Below, piece by piece: positions 31,419-37,808 of a stretch of 37,808 nt of DNA (within the stretch, counting starts at the first letter, position 1; each line of letters starts with the position of its first letter). The DNA is from Treponema sp. (GTDB lineage: Bacteria > Spirochaetota > Spirochaetia > Treponematales > Treponemataceae). The notes under the pieces are model-generated. The model saw only the letters and a list, made by a program, of their open reading frames with translations. It did not search any database and had not been told where the DNA came from. Location of the stretch: the NCBI GenBank assembly GCA_024697295.1, contig JAILFZ010000133.1, positions 1 to 37,808 on the forward strand, read 5' to 3'. The position numbers and the translations under genes are program-made.

Positions 31419-32312
31419 ATGGAAGACCAGGCACAGGAATTAAAAGAATTAATGGGGACAATGGGTTCACCTCAGAAAATGGATGCAGGTTTCCCACAAG
31501 CTGGAAACGGCCATAAAACACGCATCATCGCAATTACAAGCGGTAAAGGTGGTGTAGGAAAAACAAACATGGCCGTAAATATGGCAATTGCCTACGCACA
31601 GCAGGGTAAAAAAGTAATTTTGATTGACGGTGACCTTGGTATGGCAAACGTTAATGTATTGTTGAACGTAGTTCCTCAGTACAACCTTATGCAGGTTATC
31701 AACCATCAGAAGACGATGCAGGAAATCATTCTTGATACAGAGGTGGGAATTAAATTTATCGCCGGTGCCAACGGTTTTTCTAAAATCGCAAACCTTTCTG
31801 TGGATGAACTTGATTATTTTGCCAAGCAGTTCATTGAGCTCGGCAATGCCGACATCATCATAATCGATACCGGTGCGGGTATTGCCAACAACGTATTGCA
31901 GTTTGTTGCCGCCGCAGATGAAGTTTATGTAGTTACAACTCCTGAACCAACTGCGATTACAGACGCATACGGTATGATTAAAATCATAACAACTGAACTT
32001 GTTGACCGCGAAATCAACATAAAACTTCTGGTAAACCGTGTTCACTCGGCTGAAGAAGGAAAGAAGATTTCTGACCGTATCATCACAATCGTAGGTCAGT
32101 TCCTTAACTACAAAGTTGATTACATCGGCTTTGTTTACGATGACCCTGTTGTTTCTGCATCTGTTATCCGCCAGAAGCCGTTTATGATTGTTAATCCGAC
32201 TTCAAAGCCTGCCCAGTGTATCAAACACATTGTCGGACGTATAGAAAAAACAGAACTTACATCAAGCGAAGGTGTTTCAAGTTTCCTCCGCAAGTTCCTC
32301 AGAAAAAAATAA
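31419..32312 (+). CDS. flhG: Flagellar number regulator FlhG (MinD/ParA-like ATPase)
   Basis: MinD-family ATPase that works against FlhF to limit flagellar number. It has 297 residues. A short N-terminal segment (DQAQELKELMG) resembles the FlhF-activating DQAxxLR motif. The deviant Walker A is TSGKGGVGKTNM, followed by LIDGDLGMANVNVLL, and IIIDTGAGIANNVL as the Walker B-like site. The C-terminus (SSFLRKFLRKK) may be an amphipathic membrane-targeting helix. It is coupled to flhF by a 2-nt gap. A 53-bp spacer follows before the next gene. Confidence 0.95.
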   Translation: MEDQAQELKELMGTMGSPQKMDAGFPQAGNGHKTRIIAITSGKGGVGKTNMAVNMAIAYAQQGKKVILIDGDLGMANVNVLLNVVPQYNLMQVINHQKTMQEIILDTEVGIKFIAGANGFSKIANLSVDELDYFAKQFIELGNADIIIIDTGAGIANNVLQFVAAADEVYVVTTPEPTAITDAYGMIKIITTELVDREINIKLLVNRVHSAEEGKKISDRIITIVGQFLNYKVDYIGFVYDDPVVSASVIRQKPFMIVNPTSKPAQCIKHIVGRIEKTELTSSEGVSSFLRKFLRKK

Positions 32313-32316
32313 AAAC

Positions 32317-32345
32317 TTGACCTAACGGGCTTTTTGCCTTAATCT
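32317..32345 (+). promoter_or_regulatory. Candidate sigma-70 promoter upstream of the fliA cluster
   Basis: TTGACC (32317-32322), 17 nt, TAATCT (32340-32345). The -35 is 5 of 6, but the -10 only 3 of 6. Transcription would start about 15 nt before the GTG start at 32366. It would give fliA a housekeeping start independent of the sigma-28 promoters upstream. Confidence 0.35.
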
Positions 32346-32365
32346 TTAATAGTGGGAGGAAAGAT

Positions 32366-33175
32366 GTGATTAATGTAAAATCCGTCAGTATATCAGCTGC
32401 AACAGGATTTATCTTATCATTTCTTGTGGGCATCATCTGTGGAAACGCTTTCATAAGCGTTCTCCTCAGGGCATTTATCTCTGCTCTTGTATTCTCCGCC
32501 GTTGCTGCCGGCAGTTCTTTCCTTTATTCACAATTTTTGTCCGCAGATGGCACGCCGTCTGAGCCTTCTTCCCGGCCTCAAGCCAAGACAAGCGGTAAGG
32601 TTGATTTGGTTATCGACGATGATCCTCTTGAAGAAGAAGAAAACGGACCAAAGTTCTTTGTAGAAAACAACAGAAGCGCTCTTCAAAGTGACGCAAAACC
32701 TTCTGCCGCGGAGAAAGTAGATCCGGACGAAGACGTTACTGAAGAAATTGCTGAAGATGCAGCCGATGTCTCTGATGTTCAGCCGGTTGGGGCCCCGGCG
32801 GCCGCACCGGTAAATCCGGTAACCGTTGCAGAACCGGAGATTACAGCGCCGCCAAAAGCCATGGACGCAGTTCCAAAGAATGATGCGGCCTTTACGCCGG
32901 TCAACCTTGCCGCCTCCGCTCCCCAGGTTTCAGCTTCCCCGGAAGGTACGCCTGCAGAGGAACAGCTGCCCGAAGTTGACAGTCTTCCTGATATCGAAGA
33001 TTTGGATACAGGCAAGAAAGATGGCGAAATTGGTGATATAATTAATGATAGTGAATTTGCAACTTCCGGTAAGTCATCCGGCGGTACGCAATTCCCGGAC
33101 GGGCAGACAGCAGGCACACAGAATGCTGATGTCATGGCTCAGGCAATTAGAACTATATTGTCAAAAGACAATTAA
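32366..33175 (+). CDS. Hypothetical membrane protein between flhG and fliA
   Basis: I do not recognise this 269-residue protein. Two closely spaced membrane segments at the N-terminus (about 8-27 and 30-52) are followed by a long acidic Ala/Pro/Glu-rich region (about 60-265) that looks disordered; it ends in a short helix (ADVMAQAIRTILSKDN). The start is GTG at 32366, with GGAGG 6 nt upstream; the nearby ATG at 32364 runs straight into TGA. It sits 15 nt before fliA, and I recall a hypothetical gene at the same place in T. pallidum. It may be a membrane tether for a flagellar regulator, but that is only a guess from position. Confidence 0.78.
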   Translation: MINVKSVSISAATGFILSFLVGIICGNAFISVLLRAFISALVFSAVAAGSSFLYSQFLSADGTPSEPSSRPQAKTSGKVDLVIDDDPLEEEENGPKFFVENNRSALQSDAKPSAAEKVDPDEDVTEEIAEDAADVSDVQPVGAPAAAPVNPVTVAEPEITAPPKAMDAVPKNDAAFTPVNLAASAPQVSASPEGTPAEEQLPEVDSLPDIEDLDTGKKDGEIGDIINDSEFATSGKSSGGTQFPDGQTAGTQNADVMAQAIRTILSKDN

Positions 33176-33190
33176 AAAAAAGGAAAATAT

Positions 33191-33988
33191 ATGGACGCTG
33201 AAAAGCCGCAGATTATTAACGACGAAGAAGAAGACAAACTTTGGATTGAATTCAAAAAAACAAGATCTCCTCAGTTACGCGACAGGCTTATAAGACAATA
33301 TATGCCTTTGGTTAAGTATGTTGCAGGCAAGGTATCTGTAGGACTTCCTGCGAGTATGGAATTTGATGATTTAGTTGGATTTGGTCAGTTTGGACTTCTT
33401 GATGCCATCAACAAGTATGACCCGGAAAAAAATGTTAAATTCAAAACTTACGCAGTAACACGTATTCGCGGTGCAATTTTTGATGAAATGCGTCAGCTCG
33501 ACTGGGTTCCACGCTCAGTCCGCCAGAAATCACGCGAAATTGAAGATACAATCTCTGAACTTGAATCAAAACTTGGCCGTACTGCCAGCGATTCTGAAAT
33601 TGCCGAGCAGATGAACCTCACAGAAGAAGAATATCACCAGACCATCATGAAGGTCAGTGCATCAAGCATTATTTCCCTTAACGATGTTTGGAACAGCGGT
33701 GACGATAATGATCACCTTTCCATTGCTGATACAATTGAGTCACCTTCAAGCTTAAATCCTGATGTTCAGATTGAACGCGAAGAAATCCGCAAGGTAATTA
33801 TCCAGGCAATCAATGAGCTTCCGGAAAAAGAAAAAATGGTAATCGTTCTCTACTATCACGAAGATTTGACTTTCAAGGAAATCGGTCAGGTTCTCGATGT
33901 TAGTGAATCACGAATTTCTCAGCTGCACACAAAGGCAAACCTGCGCCTCCGTGCAAAATTGACAAACTTCCGCAAGGGAATTATTTAA
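33191..33988 (+). CDS. fliA: Flagellar sigma factor FliA (sigma-28, WhiG type)
   Basis: RNA polymerase sigma factor for late flagellar genes. It has 265 residues. Region 2 is PLVKYVAGKVSVGLPASMEFDDLVGFGQFGLLDAINKYDP followed by FKTYAVTRIRGAIFDEMRQLDWVPRSVR, the most typical FliA/WhiG signature. Region 3 contains KLGRTASDSEIAEQM. Region 4 has LPEKEKMVIVLYYHEDLTFKEIGQVLDVSESRISQLHTKA. The predicted targets in this window are the sigma-28-like sites at flbD, fliL and the acidic/DUF115 operon. Being in the same operon, it may drive its own synthesis. No gene for its anti-sigma FlgM is seen here. Confidence 0.96.
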   Translation: MDAEKPQIINDEEEDKLWIEFKKTRSPQLRDRLIRQYMPLVKYVAGKVSVGLPASMEFDDLVGFGQFGLLDAINKYDPEKNVKFKTYAVTRIRGAIFDEMRQLDWVPRSVRQKSREIEDTISELESKLGRTASDSEIAEQMNLTEEEYHQTIMKVSASSIISLNDVWNSGDDNDHLSIADTIESPSSLNPDVQIEREEIRKVIIQAINELPEKEKMVIVLYYHEDLTFKEIGQVLDVSESRISQLHTKANLRLRAKLTNFRKGII

Positions 33989-34001
33989 TTCAAGAAAAAT
34001 C

Positions 34002-35972
34002 ATGGTTACCTTAGACACGATTCGGACAGATATGGCAGAACTTCTCAAACTTGAACAGACTGTTCAGAGTGTTGAAGTCAGGGCAGATACCCTGGAAGAA
34101 GCTCTTGCAGACGCTGCTGTTCAATTGGGTACAAAGGTTGCAAATCTTGAATACGAAGTTCGCGAAAAAGGCTTTGACGGCTTTCTTGGTCTTGCAAAAA
34201 AGCCCTGGACAATAGTTGTCTACCAGAACGCAGAAACTGTTGCCAAAATCGCAAAGGAAAAGGAAATCAGCCTGTTTGGCAACGAAGAACTCGCAGAAGA
34301 AGAAGTTCACACAGACAAGGACGGCGAATACTTTATCCACAGATTCGGCTCGGAACTTCATCTCAAAATCAATCCGCCTGTTGGAAAAGGAAAGCCTGTT
34401 GATGCAGACGAAATTATTACAGACCTCAAGCGTCCGGATACAAAAGAACTCGACGAAAAACAGATACGTCATTTTGCAGAAACTGGTACCGGAGGCGTTT
34501 ACGAAGTTATCGGTACATACACACATGAGCCTGCAAACGATGCCCTGTTCGTAATCGACATTTCAAATGACGAAATGAAGGCTACCTGTACAATCAATGC
34601 TCCTTCACTTGGTGGTGCAGACATCAGCCACGAAATGATTGAACGCGCCCTTAAAACGCAGGGGGTTGTTGCAGGTATATCTGACGAAAAAATTGAATCT
34701 CTTGTTGACAGACCGGTTTACAATGTGCCGGTTGTTGTTGCAGAAGCAGTACAGCCGATTGACGGACGGGATGCTTATATCGCATACAACTTTGAAACTG
34801 ACCGCTCCAAGATTCGTGCAAAAGAAGCTGCAAACGGACAGGTTAACTTTAAGGAACTCAACCTTATCCAGAACGTTGTACAGGGACAGCCGCTCGCTCA
34901 AAAAATGCTTGCTGAGCGCGGACGATCCGGAAAAACCCTGTTCGGGCGCTATCTCGAAGCCAAAAACGGTAAGGACATCAACCTTCCGCTCGGAAAGAAC
35001 GTTACTGTCGATTCAGATGGACGTACAATTCTTGCCGCAATGGACGGACAGGTTCTCCTTATCAACGATAAAATCAATGTTGAACCTATCATGGAAGTTG
35101 ATGGCGTTAACATCAAAACCGGTAACATCACGTTCCTCGGAACCGTTGTCGTTAACGGCAACGTTGAAGACGGATTTGACATCAAGGCAAGCGGCAATAT
35201 CGAAGTTAACGGTGCCGTCGGTGCAAGCCACCTCGAAAGCGATGGAGATATCATCGTTAGCCAGGGTATTGTGGGACGTGACGAAGGCGAAATTATCTGC
35301 GGCGGCTCACTCTGGGCCAAGTTCATTCAGAATACGAAGGTTACGGTTCAGGAAAATATCATTGTAAATGACTCAATTATGAACAGTGAAGTTTCTGCCC
35401 AGCGCCGTATTATTCTTCAGGGAAAACGTGCTCAGATTACCGGTGGACATTTGTTTGCTACAGAAACCGTTCTTGCAAAAAATATCGGTTCTGCCGGTGG
35501 TGGTACAGAAACCGTCATCGAAGTCGGTGTCGATCCTAAGGCCAAGCACCGTCTTGCAGAACTTCTTGAAATGCAGGGCAATAACCTTAAAGAACTTGAA
35601 GAACTTGAACTCAACCTCCAGACTCTCGAAAACCAGAAAAAGATTCGTAAAAATCTTCCGAAAGACAAGGAAGAAAACCTCAAAAAACTGGTTATCCGAA
35701 AGGCAGAAATCAAAAAAGAAAACGAAGAGTTCAATACAGAAATCGCATCCATTCAGGCACACCTCCGTGAACTCAAAAATATTGGTAAGGTATATGCGTC
35801 CGGAACAGTCTATACTGGCGTTAAAATCTACGTTCGTGATGAAAAAGACGAAGTCCGCGCTGATGTTAAGAGCGTAACATTCTACTACGAAGAAGGCTTT
35901 GTTCGTCGTGGCAAGTATGTTCAACCGGAATTTGACGATATAAAGGGACCTGATGGCTATTCAACCAATTGA
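34002..35972 (+). CDS. fapA: Flagellar assembly protein A (FapA, DUF342)
   Basis: A 656-residue FapA/DUF342 protein. It has an N-terminal Jag-like domain (about 15-68: VQSVEVRADTLEEAL then GFDGFLGLAKKPW) and a long central region. A beta-helix polymer-forming stretch lies at about 335-490 (GQVLLINDKINVEPI, GNITFLGTVVVNGNVEDGF, IKASGNIEVNGAVGASHLES). A coiled coil follows at about 515-595, with a final small beta domain. FapA in other bacteria is linked to polar targeting of flagellar regulators; here that fits with FlhF/FlhG upstream. It starts 13 nt after fliA. The next gene begins inside its last 20 nt. Confidence 0.92.
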   Translation: MVTLDTIRTDMAELLKLEQTVQSVEVRADTLEEALADAAVQLGTKVANLEYEVREKGFDGFLGLAKKPWTIVVYQNAETVAKIAKEKEISLFGNEELAEEEVHTDKDGEYFIHRFGSELHLKINPPVGKGKPVDADEIITDLKRPDTKELDEKQIRHFAETGTGGVYEVIGTYTHEPANDALFVIDISNDEMKATCTINAPSLGGADISHEMIERALKTQGVVAGISDEKIESLVDRPVYNVPVVVAEAVQPIDGRDAYIAYNFETDRSKIRAKEAANGQVNFKELNLIQNVVQGQPLAQKMLAERGRSGKTLFGRYLEAKNGKDINLPLGKNVTVDSDGRTILAAMDGQVLLINDKINVEPIMEVDGVNIKTGNITFLGTVVVNGNVEDGFDIKASGNIEVNGAVGASHLESDGDIIVSQGIVGRDEGEIICGGSLWAKFIQNTKVTVQENIIVNDSIMNSEVSAQRRIILQGKRAQITGGHLFATETVLAKNIGSAGGGTETVIEVGVDPKAKHRLAELLEMQGNNLKELEELELNLQTLENQKKIRKNLPKDKEENLKKLVIRKAEIKKENEEFNTEIASIQAHLRELKNIGKVYASGTVYTGVKIYVRDEKDEVRADVKSVTFYYEEGFVRRGKYVQPEFDDIKGPDGYSTN

Positions 35973-36279
35973 TCTGCAGACAATGTATTCTCAAATGAAT
36001 AATGTCGCCAAGACTGTTTCTCAGATGCAGCAGGGTAACCAGCTTACTCAGGCCATGCAGGAAGCAAACTTAATACGGCAGAATGCGGAGCAGGCAACTC
36101 TTGTACATAAAACCGCAGATGACCAGGCAAAATCCCAGCAGGTAAAGGACGAAGGTCACAAAAACCAGCAGGGGGCTTCAGGCCAGAAAAAAGAAAAGGA
36201 CGACGAAGAACAGCCTAAAAAAAAGGTATCAGAAATACGTGAGTCCTATCTTGGATTAAACGTAGATATTTCGGGGTAA
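35953..36279 (+). CDS. Small Gln/Lys-rich hypothetical protein
   Basis: I do not recognise this 108-residue protein. It is soluble and rich in Gln, Lys and Glu: residues 1-50 look helical (LQTMYSQMNNVAKTVSQMQ), residues 55-95 are charged and probably disordered (KKEKDDEEQPKKK), and the end reads YLGLNVDISG. It overlaps the fapA 3' end by 20 nt and is followed after 6 nt by another unknown gene, so it is translated as part of the motility operon. The overlapping arrangement, ATG start with an AAGGGA site, and distinct composition support it as a real gene. Confidence 0.7.
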   Translation: MAIQPIDLQTMYSQMNNVAKTVSQMQQGNQLTQAMQEANLIRQNAEQATLVHKTADDQAKSQQVKDEGHKNQQGASGQKKEKDDEEQPKKKVSEIRESYLGLNVDISG

Positions 36280-36285
36280 TTTTAA

Positions 36286-36993
36286 ATGATCGGAATTTCA
36301 GTTCTCGCATTTTTTCTTATTGTGTTGAATATAATTTTCTGGATTGTATTTTTACGCAGGTTCAAGAAACTTTTTTCTACAGATGATATTTTGTACTCAA
36401 CACGTGCCGAAGTTACCCGCATGATTGAAGATATCAATAGAATTACAGCCCGCGATATTGATTTAATTGAATCCAAACTAAAACAGCTCAAGGCAGCCGC
36501 CGCTGATGCAGACCGTCACATTTCTGTTGCAAAATCAGAACTTGATAAAAAAGCAAAATCCTACGAGCTTCAAAAGACAATTTCCCAGGCTTCGATTATC
36601 GCAGGAAACTCAAATCCTCGCCCGGCTCAGACACCAAGAACTGAATCTTTAAACGACAGCATGAGGGCGGGGGACGTTTATTCAATTACTCATGAGGGGC
36701 AGAGGGCTCTGCACGAACAGCAGGGCACACTCGATTTTGAGGAAGAAGAAGACCACGCACTTGTTTCCAAAACTGGAACAAAATTCATGATAGACGAACA
36801 GGGTTCAACAGTTGCTTCGATTCCAAAACTCGGTCTCAACGTAACATATACGGACAATCCGGTTAAACCCAGAAAGTCTTCTTCCCAGAAAGTAAAGGAT
36901 CTCTACGAAAAGGGCTATAATGTGGATGAAATTGCAAAAGAACTGGCTATGACTGTGACGGAAGTTCAGTTTGCAATCGACATGGAATTTTAA
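36286..36993 (+). CDS. Single-pass membrane protein with C-terminal helix-turn-helix-like tail
   Basis: Unknown 235-residue protein. An N-terminal membrane helix (ISVLAFFLIVLNIIFWIVFL) is followed by a coiled coil (about 45-105: VTRMIEDINRITARDIDLIE, then LKQLKAAAADADRHI), a low-complexity middle, and a C-terminal segment (KVKDLYEKGYNVDEIAKELAMTVTEVQFAID) resembling the helix-turn-helix tail of DUF2802-like membrane proteins found near flagellar genes. It is the last gene of the motility operon by position, 6 nt after the preceding gene; the next gene is 126 nt away with its own promoter. Function is not known. Confidence 0.72.
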   Translation: MIGISVLAFFLIVLNIIFWIVFLRRFKKLFSTDDILYSTRAEVTRMIEDINRITARDIDLIESKLKQLKAAAADADRHISVAKSELDKKAKSYELQKTISQASIIAGNSNPRPAQTPRTESLNDSMRAGDVYSITHEGQRALHEQQGTLDFEEEEDHALVSKTGTKFMIDEQGSTVASIPKLGLNVTYTDNPVKPRKSSSQKVKDLYEKGYNVDEIAKELAMTVTEVQFAIDMEF

Positions 36994-37046
36994 TTTTTCA
37001 CAATACCGTCAGCTTAATTTTAATATTTTCTTAACACTTTTTTATG

Positions 37047-37074
37047 TTGAAATCCCGTTATTTTGTGATAGTAT
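37047..37074 (+). promoter_or_regulatory. Candidate sigma-70 promoter of the V-type ATPase operon
   Basis: TTGAAA (37047-37052), 16 nt, TAGTAT (37069-37074): 5 of 6 and 4 of 6 matches. Transcription would start near 37081, giving a leader of about 39 nt before the ATG at 37120, with GAGG at 37111-37114 as ribosome site. The change of operon here matches the 126-bp gap. Confidence 0.45.
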
Positions 37075-37119
37075 TTAAAAGGTTGTAAAACTATAAATTC
37101 AGACAAAAGCGAGGTTCAA

Positions 37120-37731
37120 ATGGACACTCAGGTAGAAGAGTTAATTGACAGAATCAAAAGGGACGGTGTTGCCGCTGCCGAAAATTCTGCTTCCCAGAAA
37201 ATTTCTGAGGCTCAGAAAGAAGCCGAAAAAATCATTTCAAATGCAAAAGCCGAGGCTGATAAAATTATCAAACAGGCTAAAGACGAAACTGAACGTCTCC
37301 AGAAATCAGGTGAAGACGCCATCAAACAGGCTGGCCGCAACCTTCTGATTGCATTCAGAGACAGCCTTCAGAACGAACTTTCAGCAATCGTTAATAACGA
37401 AGTGTCTTCTGTTTATTCAAAAGATATGCTCGTTAAACTTGTTCCGGAAGTTATTAAGGAATGGGTAAAAAACAATTCAGCAGAAGATGTTTCAGTCCTC
37501 CTTAACGAAAAAGATTTAAAGCAGGTCGAAGACGGACTCAAGGCTGCACTCAAAGGCGAAATTTCGAAGGGATTGACTCTTGGAACAGACAATTCTGTTG
37601 CTGCCGGCTTCCGTATCGGAGTAAAAGATGGTGCTGCTTTCTATGATTACTCTGCTGATTCTGTGGCAGAACTTTTCAGTTCATATTTAAATCCTAGAAT
37701 CGCAAAACTTATGAAAGAGGCATCTAAATAG
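37120..37731 (+). CDS. atpE: V-type ATP synthase subunit E
   Basis: Peripheral-stalk subunit of the V/A-type ATPase, which treponemes carry instead of an F-type enzyme. It has 203 residues. The long N-terminal helix (EELIDRIKRDGVAAAENSA, then ISEAQKEAEKIISNAKAEAD, about 5-70) is typical of subunit E heptad repeats that wrap around subunit G/H. The C-terminal globular part contains VSVLLNEKDLKQVEDGL and GFRIGVKDGAAFYDYS. The next gene's GTG overlaps its stop by one base (TAGTG), a translational-coupling arrangement. Confidence 0.92.
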   Translation: MDTQVEELIDRIKRDGVAAAENSASQKISEAQKEAEKIISNAKAEADKIIKQAKDETERLQKSGEDAIKQAGRNLLIAFRDSLQNELSAIVNNEVSSVYSKDMLVKLVPEVIKEWVKNNSAEDVSVLLNEKDLKQVEDGLKAALKGEISKGLTLGTDNSVAAGFRIGVKDGAAFYDYSADSVAELFSSYLNPRIAKLMKEASK

Positions 37732-37808
37732 TGTCTAATCAGTATTATCTTATGGCACAGCTGCCTTCGTTTTCAATCGATAACGAAAAAGCAGATCTGC
37801 CGGTAACA
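37731..37808 (+). CDS. DUF2764-type V-ATPase operon protein, cut off at window end
   Basis: Only the first 26 codons are visible: GTG start, then SNQYYLMAQLPSFSIDNEK. This matches the opening of the DUF2764 proteins found between subunits E and A in treponemal V-type ATPase operons (family knowledge; the QYYLMAQLP start is characteristic). Its GTG shares one base with the subunit E stop. The molecular role of DUF2764 is not known to me. The reading frame stays open to the window edge. Confidence 0.7.
   Translation, partial: MSNQYYLMAQLPSFSIDNEKADLPVT

Noticed and set aside
35373-35924. Cys/Phe-rich minus-strand frame
   Set aside because: Antisense to the fapA coiled-coil coding region; no independent support.

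Overview
The window looks like a chromosomal segment from a spirochete of the genus Treponema. The case rests on a fla-type motility operon in treponemal order, a FliY-type long FliN, a V-type (not F-type) ATP synthase locus starting with subunit E and a DUF2764 gene, a eukaryote-like isoleucyl-tRNA synthetase, and lipoproteins with relaxed lipoboxes. Coding is dense, there is no gene-free stretch over 300 bp, and I found no rRNA, tRNA, CRISPR array, insertion sequence or prophage. The species cannot be fixed from sequence reading alone.

Layout. (1) 1-5612, plus strand: ileS lacking its 5' end, a lipoprotein, a uracil-phosphoribosyltransferase-like protein with a long N-terminal extension, and a TPR lipoprotein. 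(2) 5652-13021, minus strand: a tightly packed five-gene operon. In transcription order it encodes a large acidic repeat protein, an unknown 287-aa protein, two tandem DUF115/MAF-like proteins (the family of flagellin glycosyltransferases), and a membrane protein with a degenerate GGDEF domain. (3) 13206-14274, plus strand: an FtsB/DivIC-like protein overlapping a TsaC/Sua5-type gene. (4) 14366-15739, minus strand: smpB followed by an exported protein of unknown function. (5) 15806-17677, plus strand: signal peptidase I and HemW. (6) 17640-19381, minus strand: an OmpR-type response regulator and its sensor kinase. (7) 19634-36993, plus strand: the motility operon flbD-motA-motB-fliL-fliM-fliN(Y)-fliO-fliP-fliQ-fliR-flhB-flhA-flhF-flhG, an unknown membrane protein, fliA, fapA and two small unknown genes. 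(8) 37120-37808, plus strand: the start of a V-type ATPase operon.

How the parts may fit together. The motility operon encodes the stator, switch complex, export gate, the FlhF/FlhG placement pair and the flagellar sigma factor FliA. FliA-type (sigma-28) promoter matches lie upstream of flbD (11 of 12 consensus positions) and fliL (10 of 12). A perfect 8-of-8 sigma-28 -10 octamer lies upstream of the five-gene DUF115 operon. This suggests that the DUF115 operon belongs to the flagellar regulon and could modify or place periplasmic flagella. It is the best candidate here for an under-described system. That link is inference from promoter motifs and family knowledge, not proof.

Other points of interest are a probable leaderless smpB transcript whose palindromic -35 box may be shared with lepB, an Arg at the position of the catalytic Lys in signal peptidase I, stacked hairpins inside the motility operon between fliN and fliO, and a 38-bp convergent overlap between hemW and the sensor kinase gene.
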